This document shows positions 22,640-34,489 of a DNA stretch of 64,000 nt, in pieces; the first letter of the stretch is position 1, and each line of letters opens with the position of its first letter. Location of the stretch: contig JAIXMO010000018.1 in assembly GCA_025677825.1 (NCBI GenBank), positions 454,361 to 518,360 of the forward strand, in the 5' to 3' direction. A program made the translations under genes and the position numbers. The DNA is from Helicostylum pulchrum (Eukaryota > Mucoromycota > Mucoromycetes > Mucorales > Mucoraceae). Below the pieces are notes generated by a model. The model did no database searches. It saw only the letters and a list, made by a program, of their open reading frames with translations, and was not told the origin of the DNA.

Positions 22640-23270
22640 AATATTAATACCAAATGATTGATGGATTTCGCTCTATTCTATTGCCACATGACATGTTTCT
22701 TGAGCTCAGGTAAGTTAGACATAGGATTTACAATACAATGGACATAGGAGCAGGACAGGCTACTTTCTCTAACTGGATAATTGAATTTGGCGAGAGGGAT
22801 TGATTCAATCAAATTACGTACAACAAGTAATAGCGGGTTCATATCATCATCATCTTCATCAGAAAGAATGTTACCTATCTTCTTCGAAGCTGCTTTAGTC
22901 GAAATTGATTTGTCTCGTAAACCAATAAGAATATCTTCCAATTTTGCTTTTTTGATTGGGTCTAGTCGGTACGTCTTCACATTGAACTTTTCCTTGAATT
23001 TTTTTTTCAATCAATGCTGTAGCGGTGCTGGGGAGATGGTTGTTGAATAATGAGCTACTTTGATCAGGTTTTATCAATAGAATGTTTGAAAATGCTAGTA
23101 ACTAATGTGATTTATTTAATCATTTTTACGTGACACATCAAAAGTACCGTTTCAACTTGTTTCAAGCAAGAAGCTAAAAAAAAAACGCTGTGATATTTTT
23201 GCTTTAGTTTTATTTTTTCATCTTGGGCTGATAAAATGGGTGGTCACTTGTTTACTCATTTGATCTGTAG
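22640..23270 (-). pseudogene. Fragment of multicopy gene with motif
   Basis: The motif copy at 23270-23221 (minus: TTTTATCAGCCCAAGA) precedes a minus-strand frame at 23010-22678 of 110 codons. The frame is Lys-rich (KKKFKEKFNVKTYRLDPIKK), has an acidic stretch (SDEDDDDMN), and ends ESSLSCSYVHCIVNPM. It resembles the N-terminal half of family-M-type proteins, but no overlap with other copies in this window proves it. Confidence 0.35.
23150..23200 (+). repeat. Short dispersed repeat, copy 1
   Basis: The segment CCGTTTCAACTTGTTT-AAGCAAGAAGCTAAA-AACGCTGTGA also occurs at 55360-55405, nearly identical, and in weaker form near 29797-29830. Confidence 0.8.
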
Positions 23271-24583
23271 TCGGCTAATCTTGGCACGGCTTCAGATTAC
23301 TTTTTCTTGTACTACTAATTACTATATAACTTGATCCACAACAATAACATTACAAAACATATAAATATCTCTATCTTTTTTACAAATAAACATTATTCTA
23401 TTTTTACTTTATAAATTCTGTTCTTTATTTTTATTATTTAAATCTAGTAATCCCAGCTATCTTTTATACTCAGTACTTTTACATGATCTATTTAATCATT
23501 TGTTTCATGCAAGAAATTAGATGCCTGTCGTTTATTGGCTAAATTACCTTTTTCTGAGTGCTGTAATTGGTTAAATTATCTTTTTTCTACAGTAGGCCGT
23601 ATTCATTTTATTGTACATGATGGCTACCCGATCCAAACATGGCAAGAGGCTCTTTCGTGTATTTATTATTTCCAAAAAGAAAAAACCCAACTGCGTTAAC
23701 CTCATTACCGCAATGAGTATCACTCACTCTACCCATGGGCCTTCATGAACCATGGTAGTTTTAAGAGGACTAAAAACCAAAGTCCGTACAAAGATACTGG
23801 ATCTGACAATACATCCTTGTTTAGAGAGAATATATCAGTGTATCGATTGGAAGGAAGTAACGATAATACTGCAAAAACCATTAAAGTATGCAAATCAGCC
23901 GGTCCAGATTTTATTTTGTAATAAGGGCCCAGAATTTTACAGAAAAAAAAAAGCAGTTTGACGATTCAAAAAGGTATGATGTTCTATTCTGTTTATTCAA
24001 AAAAAGGCCTGCCGCATGAGCTAAATAAGTACAATAGGTACATATATTAATATAAATGTATGTACGAGTGCACTAAACGAATAGAACTAGTAGAATTGAT
24101 GACAATTTTATTACTATGACATTTTATCGACATTTCAGTTTGGTTATCCAGGCAGCTTTTATAAAAAATTAGTACAATTCATGCATTTACTCTGCAATTG
24201 TCGTATGTCTTAAATCTACATTCAGCATCAACAATAGGCTTACAACATGAGAATTTTTTAATGTAACGCGTGGCATTGTAAACTTATTTTTTTAAAAGTT
24301 AAAAAAGAGTAATAAAAAAGGATGATAAAATAGAGATGAGTCGCTTTTATTTACTCATGTGATATATTTGCTAATCGTGGCGTAATAATACTAACTTACA
24401 AATGTTTACTTGTTGTCCCAACTTGATTCAAACGAGTTTCCTTTTTATTCAGATTAAAAACTAAGTTGAACATGTAAATAGTTAAATCATGCGAAATGAA
24501 CCATTTTTCATGTACCAGGTGTCCCACTTTATTTAATTGGCTGTAATTATTACTATTTATTTTAGATAAACACGGACTGATAT
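23271..24583. other. Gene-free repeat zone
   Basis: AT-rich sequence without a supportable gene. A further motif copy lies at 24324-24380 (minus orientation: TGATTAGCAAATATATCACA). The 69-codon plus frame at 23752 shows no recognisable composition. Confidence 0.5.
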
Positions 24584-26400
24584 TTGGTTAAATTGTGTTT
24601 CTCTTGGTTCTCAGAGCAGATCCTTTTTTATACATGTATAAAAAAAGAACACTTTGATACTAACAGGATCCGCCACGTGAAGGCGGAAACACATCTGGTC
24701 CCGTCCGATCAGTTTCCATCACGGACCCCAGCTACTGCACGGTACATGTCCAGACTACCTTACTTTGAACTGAGAACAGCCTCTAAATATCGCAGAAAAC
24801 GACTGAGAAGATTGAAGCTTACGACGAAAAACTATGTTCACGCAAGCACACAGATCATCTCATAGAGATTACACCTCGCCAGGCGTACACACCTACCACC
24901 ACCCCAAGCTCGCGAGACACACAACCCAGATGAAGTCCTATACTAGACCTGACGACCTAACCTTATTATGCAAATTTATGCTTCCGCACCGATGACTCCT
25001 TTGTACAGACGGGGCAATCAACCCACCATGGCTTCACGAAAAGACACTTAGATGCAGACAATATTTTTTCATCTTGATTTCACCTTCAGATCTGGAACCA
25101 CCTGTTTCCACTTACGATTTCTTGACATGGTTTTAAAAACTATAATTACCCAATTCTCACCAAGGATTAGGGAACACTGTCACCGAGATTTACGACCAAC
25201 TCAAGTTCTTTCTTACTGATCCAGTATCGGCTATAAGAGGAAGCCAAAGAACACCAGCTTTTTTTTTTTTTTTTTTTTTTCATCAAAGTGACCAGCACCT
25301 TCTTGACCAAAGTGTCCAGCACCTTAAAAAAATTGTTTTTGTAAAGAGACCAGCCACCTCAATATACTCGCAAGAAAGAAAATGCCAAAAGCACCCTTTC
25401 AGTCTTCTTTCTTCTTTCTACCAAGGTGACCGATCTCCTTACAAAATGACCAGCATTTTCTTATGACAAAATGTCCAGCATTTGTAGAGAGAGAGAAAGA
25501 GAGAGAGATAAAATGAGGAGATGCGGACAGAAGAGACAGGGGCCAAAGGAGCAGAAGAGTTGTTTCTAGACAAAATGTCCAGCATTTGTTGAGAGAAAAG
25601 GAGTGGAAGATTTTTTTTTTTTTTTTTTTTTTTGGCTGGTATTCTTTAAAACCCTCAAATAGATGATACTTTCACAGTAATAGGAACTTGAGAAGAAAGT
25701 AAATCAAGGATACAGTGAACCCGTCACTAAGGATTAGATTAAGTAATTACAGTTAAAAAACCAGAGGTCAAGAAATCAGGGAAGCAAGCAGAACCATCAC
25801 ATCCAGTGAAACCAAGGTTAGAGAGAAAGCCTACACCTAGGAGCTTTCCGATTTACCACAGCAGGAAGAACGCTATATTAGTACGCCAGAGCCACCAGTA
25901 CATCCACATAAACAAGTATTAAAAGGCGTCGGTCATCAGGAGTTATACAAGACCCATCCGAATAGCATGCCTCTTATTTACTTGAGGAGGTGTGTACATA
26001 ACACCAAAAAGACCTTTGGCGCCATACCTGGAAAACCTCGAAGGTGTAACCGGTTATAAATGCTGCAATTTACTTCGTGCATACTTGTGACGACGCACCC
26101 CCTACCAACCAGCTTAGAAGACATACGGTATATAGAGCATCAATCCATCACACGGCTTCAAAGAGCACCCGTTTCGGATACATCTGCGCCCCCAACAGGA
26201 GTACCTGGGATAAAAAAAATGTTAGTAGGTCGAAGTAAAACTAGTATACACGTACCGTTATTGAAAAGAAAAGGAAAATAACCAGTACAAATTAAGGAAA
26301 TTTCCTTTTCTTTATTCACTTATATTCACTCTTAATTCTTTGTCTGACTCTGCGTAGCATCAGTGTAATTCATACTCTGGCACAAGATAAGGCAATACTA
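24584..26400. other. Less AT-rich tract, possible old transposon
   Basis: This tract is less AT-rich than its flanks and has several medium open frames in different phases: 24584-24865; about 25838-26058 (LPQQEERYISTPEPPVHPHK); and 26060-26281. The shifting phases, Pro/Arg/Lys-rich peptides and internal reiterated words look like a decayed transposon or gag-like gene. I recognise no reverse transcriptase, integrase or terminal repeats, so the identity is open. Confidence 0.3.
25284..25590 (+). repeat. Reiterated CAAARTGWCCAGCAYYTT words
   Basis: At least seven degenerate copies of a roughly 17-base word (AAAGTGACCAGCACCTT, AAAGTGTCCAGCACCTT, AAAATGACCAGCATTTT, AAAATGTCCAGCATTTG) occur between 25284 and 25590. 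They are separated by poly-T and purine-rich GAGA sequence. It is a degenerate minisatellite. Confidence 0.8.
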
Positions 26401-26439
26401 GAGTAAGATTAAAAAAAAAGAGCAAGAGAAAGTATTTGC

Positions 26440-26530
26440 AGTTCTTTTTTCGTGATTTTTTTTTTTTTTTTCGTGATTTTTTTTTGTGATTTTTTTTTTT
26501 CATGATTTTTTTTTTCGTGATTTTTTTCGA
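26440..26530 (+). repeat. CGTGA-poly-T tandem repeat
   Basis: Five to six units of CGTGATTTTTTTTT with varying T-length (also TGTGA and CATGA variants) in tandem. Confidence 0.9.
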
Positions 26531-27169
26531 CAAACTTGATGAAATCTAGATATTCAAAGGATTAGTAATCCAGAGTAGTAAAAAAAAAACACCATGAAAC
26601 ACTTTTCTCGCTTCATGTGTAGCGCTTTTTTTTAATACTTATTTTGTCCAAAACTTGTTTTCGGTATTTCCTATTTAAGTAAAAAAAATTCGTTATACCC
26701 AGCAACTACTATGTCTACAATAAATTTATTTCATTCTTTTAAACTTAGTACAACAACTATCATAATCTATTGAAAAAAAAAATGTATGACATCTTATGTA
26801 AGTATATAGAAACAGAAAGTGGGAGTGAAGTTTGATTACTTCGCGCGTCACAAATAAATTCCTGCATTATGCAAACGCGTATATCTTAACAGTGTCCGTT
26901 AAAGTAGATGGAAGTAGTCTAATATGTCATTATAGTCAGCGCTGATAACAAGGTAAAGGTAAAGGTAAAAAAAAACCATTCATATGCTTCAAATTTTGAA
27001 GTGGTAAGAAAACAATAATATGATTTTTTTTTAAAAATTGCTGCGGAAATTGGCGTGATGAGGTCATCCCTCTTTTTTTTCTTTTTTTTTTTTGGTATTT
27101 AAGAACTTTTTTCTTCTTTGTTTTTTTCTTTTCTTTTTATTTATTATTCATAAAATATTATTACTCTCA
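26531..27169. other. Upstream region of secreted-protein gene
   Basis: AT-rich and gene-free. The word TTTTTTTTTAAAAATTGCTGCG at 27024 recurs at 28303-28325, on the other side of the secreted-protein gene, as a direct repeat. Confidence 0.5.
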
Positions 27170-27719
27170 ATGTTGGTTTTAAACCTTGTCTTACTCTTCC
27201 TCAGCGCTTCCTTTTTTTCGGTGTTAACTAACACTTCAACTGCCCTATATTTCGTCCGCTGTAAGTAACTTTTTTTTTTCTTCTAAAAATAAATGGTAAC
27301 CATGAACACTTTATTATTTTGTAGCTGCTCGGTACACCTCGGGTTTGAATTTTTTTTATCCCTTTGTACCAAACTTTGCCTCTCCCGACGTTTGGGAAAA
27401 AACCTTTTCTGGAAAGGTTTGTAAACCCTTCACCCCGAAGGGTTTGTTTCAAAATGTGTTCTCTCCTGGTGTCTGCTTTTTGGCCGAAGAGCCAAAAGGC
27501 TTGATGGTTATTCCTCCTCCTGCCTCTCCTTTCCCCTCCTTCTGTCCGTTTGACCCCCTCCCACCCCTTTTTAAGCTCATCTCCAGAGCAAAGGCTTTCG
27601 CTTCAACAGCGAAAGCTTTGTACCAAAAGCTGCAAGTAGAAGGGCTTAACCCCAACTACTTGCGGTTTGTTCTCAATATGGCCTTCGGGTTAATCGCCGC
27701 CATACAACTTGTATTATAA
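27170..27719 (+). CDS. Small secreted protein with hairpin-rich exon
   Basis: Two exons (27170-27260 and 27325-27719) give 161 residues. Exon 1 is a signal peptide (MLVLNLVLLFLSASFFSVL). Exon 2 encodes a Pro/Phe/Lys-rich mature part with four cysteines and a hydrophobic C-terminus (FVLNMAFGLIAAIQLVL) that could be a membrane or GPI-attachment segment. No family is recognised. Exon 2 uses many C-ending codons (CCC, TTC, CTC), unlike its neighbours. It contains four perfect hairpins: AAACCTTT/AAAGGTTT, AAACCCTTC/GAAGGGTTT, TTTTGGC/GCCAAAA and GCTTTCGCT/AGCGAAAGC. It could be a lineage-specific secreted effector or cell-wall protein. That is a guess. Confidence 0.6.
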
Positions 27720-28228
27720 AAAAATAATAAAATTATTTGTCTAAACATATACTGTCTTTTTTTTTTATATATTATACACTATATAAAAAGTCATTTTAAC
27801 AGTGAATATAAATGGAAATAGAAAGTGGGGGAAAGTCCTATTATCTCTCGTGCCCCCAAAGATAACGGAAGTCATACGCCTGAAAAGCTGTTTTATAAGT
27901 ACACAAAAAAAAAAAGGGAGGTCAAGTCGCTCCGTATTTGTTTACTCTAATCGATCAATCAAATTTGATTTTAGTCAGACTGTTACGGGTTTGTAACACC
28001 TTACCCACCTATCGGGTTCCATTTTTTATATATATCTACAGCCTATCATTACTTTTAATGGTGGATATATATGGTGGATATATATGGAAACTTTTGATAC
28101 TCATGCGCAGGCGCTAAAAGTTAAAAAAAAAAAAAGGACATCGCGTTTTGACAGAAAGGTTTGTTGACAGGTTAGGGAGACTTGACACCTATTGACAATC
28201 CATTTGTGTACAAGTGTTGATTATAACG

Positions 28229-28265
<37 letters not shown>

Positions 28266-28572
28266 ATTAAAAAAATAAAAAAGAAGAACCATCGCACCAA
28301 AGGATTTTTTTTTAAAAAATTGCTGCGAAATTTTAAAATTTACTTATAATGATTGTGTAAAAAAATGAAAAAAAAACCTTTAGTGTGATAGAGATGTTAA
28401 AATGAGGAGTGGTTTTTTTTATATACTGTAACGGATTTGAGTTTTATAATAATTTCCATTTTCTTATTCAAAAAAAAATTATGAAGGGCTATTTTTTTTT
28501 CCTCTTCTTCTCTGTCTCAAACACACATACACACACTCACTCTCACTGCCTCCATTTTTTTTGACTTAAAGT
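27720..28572. other. Intergenic with microsatellite
   Basis: No gene supported. It holds a duplicated ATGGTGGATATAT word (28060-28087), a CT microsatellite (28231-28263) and the second copy of the TTAAAAAATTGCTGCG word. Sequence from 28490 is the CT-rich leader of the next open frame. Confidence 0.5.
28231..28263. repeat. (TC)n microsatellite
   Basis: About 16 uninterrupted TC units. Confidence 0.97.
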
Positions 28573-29590
28573 ATGACTGATTATCAAAACCGAGCTGAAA
28601 GACGCAGTGTACAACTCGTCGAGCTGCGCAAAATCCGAACTGAAAATAAACAAGAAATGAAGGCCTCCCGTAGCAAGTATTTTAACTACAACACAAAGAT
28701 GTTCAGAAAGACTTTATTTTACCAGCACTTAAAGCAAGCAAGTCAAATGAATACTGCTGTCGATAGTCCGGCTACTGGTACATATAAAGAAGAAGGTCAC
28801 TCTCCTCTAACTGATACTACTACGGCTTTATATAGCTACGGACGTACTCCTATCACTGAGGTATATCAAGAAGAAGGCAAAATTCGCGTAATTTACAATC
28901 GTACCAATCAAACTGTTGAAAATACCCACGCTACTGATATCACTGAAGAGGCTTTCTCTATTCAAACCGATAAGAGAGAATGTGATGCTGTAGAAGCTTC
29001 TAGTTCTGGAACTGGTACTGTAGCCGTTATGGCTGATGAAGAAGCTAAAGTCATTGTTAAGGACGTTAATAGTACCCAAGATGTCAACAGTTTCAAATTG
29101 AAGCGGAATATATTACTTTTTATTTAATTACACATGTTTGATTGCTCCGATGCAGCGGTTAATGCAGTAGACCGATAAAATACAAAGCTAGGTAAGAACA
29201 AGAAGGGTGCAGAGGAACCTCTTGATGAAAAAGATGATGACGTTCGTAAAGATGATGAGGCCGTACAACAACAACAACAAGAAGAAGAAATGTTTCTAGT
29301 ATCAGAAAAGAAGATAGACTCGAGTTTCTATGAAAAGTCTATGAAAGGAGTAGCATGGACGGTAACACCACTAGCTAGTATCGAGGGCGTTATTCGTGAA
29401 GAGACAGCTTCTTTGTTGATTACACCACCGCAAAGTATCACTGGCTTTGTTTTTAACAGGCTTTATCTGTAACGCCTAGTATTATGGGTAGAGTGAAAAA
29501 GTCTGCTGCTAATACAGCTATTCGATAAGTGGCCTTTTCCCCTGTTGAAGGGGTCAAAAAGAAAAGATTACGAAGTTCAAAGGTGAGCTT
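28573..29590 (+). pseudogene. Broken gene of unknown function
   Basis: The first frame (28573-29127, 184 codons) starts after a CT-rich leader and is hydrophilic: an N-terminal basic region (QNRAERRSVQLVELRKIR) followed by Ser/Thr/Glu-rich sequence. Coding continues after 29128 in the same frame (NTKLGKNKKGAEEPLDEK, a Q5E3 run, then KIDSSFYEKSMKGVAWTV). A shift near 29460 moves it to QALSVTPSIMGRVKKSAANT, and TAA at 29526-29528 interrupts that. An intron could explain one break but not all. The basic C-terminal end (VKKKRLRSSK) hints at a nuclear protein. The 184-codon part could still be expressed. Confidence 0.45.
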
Positions 29591-29599
29591 TCACTTGAA

Positions 29600-30410
29600 A
29601 AGAATGAACCGAGCGGTAAACTAATAAACCTTTTTTAAAAATATGTACTTAGAAGAAGACTGGAACAGTTGTTCCAAAGAATAAAACAGTTTAGAAAAGA
29701 TTATTCAACTAATCTATTTCCTAAGCTAAAACTATAAAGATTATTTAACTAATCTAAAATATTATATTACTTTACTTTATCATTTTATGTACACTTGTTT
29801 CACGCGAGGAAGTTAAAAAAAAACCGTTGTATTTAAGTTTGGTATTTTTATTAAGAACATTGTTACGCTATTGATCATAATATTTTAAAAGTAAAAAAAA
29901 AAAAAAAAAAAACGACAAGAAAAAGGAGCGAGGAAAAAGAGAAAAGTTTGCATTAATCGCAGATATTACTCTCTCAGGTATATTTTATTTTAAAGGGGAC
30001 TACTTAAAATGAGAAGACAGTACAACGAACGTCTTTGACAGGCACAGGATAACTCAATCCGTCTATTTCTAAAAAAAAAATAATGATCATTAGATTTTCT
30101 ATTTATTCTATCTTTTCTTTTTCCCTTTTCCACCTTTCCTTTTCCTTTTTAACTGTAAATTCATACATAAGCATATAATTTACGTCCGCATCTTTCAAAA
30201 TAATCTTTTTCCGTAGTATGGTGGTACGTCAAGAACTTTTTTGGTTTCCTCAGAAATTACAGGATCACCTCAAATTGTCCCGGATGCAAAAGTCAAGTCC
30301 TGAAATGAAAGGCCGTACGAGAATTCATTTGTAAAATAATTAATACGATTCAAAAAATTCCTTGGAATGGGTATTAAGATAATCTAAAAACGGTAATTTG
30401 TTTTCAGGCT
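29600..30410. other. Gene-free AT-rich stretch
   Basis: A/T runs (29894-29912) and a weak copy of the dispersed repeat at 29795-29890 that matches 55365-55490. No gene seen. Confidence 0.45.
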
Positions 30411-30428
30411 ATATGTAAGTTTAACATT

Positions 30429-30665
30429 ATGGCATCGTTTGTAGCAGATGCTCATTCGCCACTTTCTTTGGTATACATAGGTTTAAAAATCACTTTTTAC
30501 ACTGTACAATTACAACATGACAAGATGTATGTTATGACGGAAATTATGGGTATTAGACTTCCGGTATTGCTAGAAGATTTACCTACCATGCTTCTAAAGT
30601 TCTCAATGTTTTTACTTATAAAAACATTTTTAACACGCATGAAATATTTTCAAATACCACTGTAA
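30429..30665 (+). pseudogene. Family-M C-terminal module fragment
   Basis: A 78-codon frame (YIGLKITFYTVQLQHDKMYV, then MGIRLPVLLEDLPTML) aligns with the C-terminal modules at 1962-2252 and at 38062-38379 (hydrophobic strand, YV/YVAE, then a Pro-containing turn). No start region or upstream exons were found, so it is an isolated remnant. Confidence 0.45.
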
Positions 30666-31166
30666 AAAGCAAAACGACAGAAATAGTTCTTTTATTACCA
30701 TGATCTCTTTCTGAAGATTTGATCTCGATAATAAAAATCGTGCTTCGTCACTAATAGTTCATAATTTTGTTTTAAAACACGCTATCTATAGCCACCCTTT
30801 AAGTTTATTCAAGTAAACTGAATAATTCAAGTAAATTTTTTTTTTCAGTGCCTATGTTCGGATTACACCCTTACTTAGAGTGGCTACTATTCTTACAAAC
30901 TAATATACAATATGGACACCATTAAAAACAAACTTAAACCGTTTACTGAGAAGTAAAAGCCTAAGCGCTATCTTAAACGGTTTATTTCCTCCAAAAAAGG
31001 CAAGTTAAACATCTGAAAATTAATTTTTTTAACAGGTGGAACGACTGTATTAAAGTTGGTTTACCATGTGATTCCTAAAAAAAAATAATAATAATAAATA
31101 TAATGCGAAACTAATACGTTTTGTTTCCTTCTTTTTTCCTCCCATTTATACACTCTTTCCCAAATA
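30666..31166. other. Intergenic
   Basis: AT-rich sequence. The last 60 bases (CT-rich, ending AAATA before the ATG) are the leader of the small gene. No other signal. Confidence 0.45.
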
Positions 31167-31512
31167 ATGACTAAAGAAGACACCACATTTGTTTCCGCCC
31201 CTGAAGGTAAGTTACATATATAAAAAACTACATATATAGTAAAGAGAGAGGGTTTACTTATTTAATATATATATTGGTGCAATAGCAGGCGACACTACTG
31301 TCAGTGCTGTAGATATGTTAAAATTGTTAGAATCCCTTCACTTGGACGCCTCTGATACATCCTTAAAAGAACTTTTAGAAAAGGCAAAGAATGGCCAACC
31401 TGTTGATCGCGATACCCTTATGAATACTGTAGCCACCTTGTTATCTGACGATACAGAACACCTTAGCGAATTAACTGGATCTATTGGTGATTTTGAAATC
31501 AGTTTTAAATAA
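31167..31512 (+). CDS. Small conserved-looking protein, unknown function
   Basis: Two exons (31167-31206, and from 31289 or 31286 to 31512) give 88 or 89 residues. The protein is acidic and amphipathic: VDMLKLLESLHLDASDTSLK and KELLEKAKNGQPVDRDTLMN look like a small helical bundle, ending GDFEISFK. The acceptor is a tandem TAGCAG (NAGNAG), so splicing can add or omit one Ala without changing frame. It has no signal peptide or membrane segment. I do not recognise it. Codon use and clean splicing argue that it is real. Confidence 0.65.
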
Positions 31513-32832
31513 AAAAGTCTATATCCCCACATCTATTCCCCTTCACTGCTACTTTTTTTTTTATGTCTTTTTTTCCCCCTTTTCCAATTTTGGAATGAGT
31601 GAGTAAGATACTGATTGTTTAGAAAAATACAGCACATCATTTTTCTATGTCTGTAAGTAGCTAAAATAATGGAAACGATGTAGTTTAGATGGACACTCAT
31701 TTCAAACATGACTTCAAATGTTGACCCAGACCCTGTCAGGTAAGGATGTCCTATCTAATAACTTCGTAAGAAACCCGTTAGTTATCTAACTATCAACCCT
31801 GAATGTCACGCACATTAAAATATCGTGAATAATACTTTCCTTTTGTCAGAACCACAGAGGGGTAGTTCCCAGCCTAAATAGAAGTCACAACATGTCCTGT
31901 ACGACATTTTCACTTCCAAAAAAAACTTATGTGATTCAATACAAAGTGTAGCTTTAGTCAATAGATAGCGTGGGTTTGATTTGTTTTAAAAAAAAGTAAG
32001 CATCAGTTCCGGTTTTATAAGTAGAATGTCTCAAGTAACAGAGTAAAATAAAAGATTCAAGTAAAAAGCATAGTACAATGGAATAAGTAAAGTCCAATGA
32101 AATTCATATACGACATAAAATATAGACATAAACTATAGAATAAAATATTAAATGAAAGTGAGCCAAGGTAAAAACGTTTTGGAAGCTAAGAGATGTACAT
32201 GTAAGATTAAATTCAAAAAAGATCCCCGTGTAACCTTAATCCGCACGACATTACAGAAGTGCCCGAAAAATAAACTTGATATTAAAAACTCGTTGATGTT
32301 TACATTGTAAGTTAACTCCGTAAAATATGTTCCTTTTTTATAACAATTTTCTTTTAGAGTGTATAACAGACGACAACTGCACTGATTGTCAAACAACGTA
32401 GAGATATTTATCAAAAAACGTTTGTTTTAGAACGGCTTATGTACGTAGTAGGTACTTGTTGCAAATAAAGACTAAGTCGAACGCATGAAAAAAAAATTAC
32501 CACACTTTTCCTGCGCATAACCCTGAGATCCAGAAGTAAGTGATCCCTGAAATGTCAAAATAAAAATGATTTTATAACAAAACTATCTAGATTTTTAAAA
32601 GTTCCATAGCCTTATAATATGCGTATCCATTTTTTTTAAAAGTTCGATGGCTTTATAAATGTTACGTGTAAAAAACATAACATGTCATCAAGTTTAAACC
32701 TGGATGTGCAAGACTCCAAATTTGTGAGTGCCAACAGTCACCTTTTTTTTAAAAAAAAGTGATATCTAAGCCACGGTTAACTAATCTGATGTGATTTTTT
32801 TTTGCAAGTATATTTTAACTTTTTTTTTAACA
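31513..32832. other. Gene-free stretch
   Basis: No supportable gene. The open frames (for example the minus frame 32148-32414) are AT-rich and without domain character. A near-palindromic CACCTTTTTTTTAAAAAAAAGTG lies at 32741-32763. Confidence 0.45.
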
Positions 32833-33841
<1,009 letters not shown>

Positions 33842-34489
33842 AAAGAAAAAATAATGTACATAAAATAAAATATAATTATTATGACCTGTAGATATGATTA
33901 AAAAAAGGGCGATAACAGGTTTCATCACATTTAACGGATATGCAACATTTTAAACCAATGGCATTTTTATTACTATTTAAAGCCTTAAAACATTAAGGTC
34001 GGATTCATCCGGAATCATTTCATCCATTATGCAGGAGACTTTTGTTCGTGACAGCCCGCTATCTATTACTATGCTCTACATTAAAAGGAGTAGGAAAAAG
34101 TAGATATAAAAAGAGCGTATTTTTTCTTTACGTTTTTTCTTTTCTTTTTTCTTTGTATGCAAAAATAAAAACTACCAAAAAAAAAAAACTTCATTAAATA
34201 TGACCCAATCTACCGTCATGCTCTGACTTGTTTCTCTCAAGTAAAAAAAAACAGAAAATAATGCTTCCTTCTTCTTTATTTGGCGGTGTTACCCGGCCGA
34301 GTGGTTTTCAGCACTCAATTCACGTTATATGTACCCCTTTTTTTTTTTTTCAAAACAGCAGAAATAATAATAAAAGAATTTTTATGACCCAAAAATCTGG
34401 TTTTATATTTTTTTTTACATCTCCGTTATTGCAAAGGGGCGAATCTTTTTTTTTCTTTCTTTTTTCTTTTTTGTAGTCGAGAAAATAAT
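33842..34489. other. Intergenic with uORF and leader of Rieske gene
   Basis: It contains an eight-codon open frame (ATG at 34200, stop at 34224-34226) followed by a possible 5' UTR intron, with donor after TCTCAA at 34239 and acceptor TTGTAG at about 34476. This places a small uORF ahead of the Rieske gene. Nothing else is recognisable. Confidence 0.4.

Noticed and set aside
26440..26530. Possible CRISPR-like tandem array
   Set aside because: Units are CGTGA plus poly-T with no unique spacers; a simple tandem repeat in a eukaryotic context.
27024..28325. TTAAAAATTGCTGCG direct repeats as LTRs around the secreted-protein gene
   Set aside because: Only about 25 bases are shared; flanks differ and no LTR ends, primer-binding site or polymerase are present.
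34294..34330. tRNA-like D-arm word (GGCCGAGTGG)
   Set aside because: No acceptor-stem complement and no T-arm (GGTTCGAATC type) follows; a T-run interrupts the expected body.
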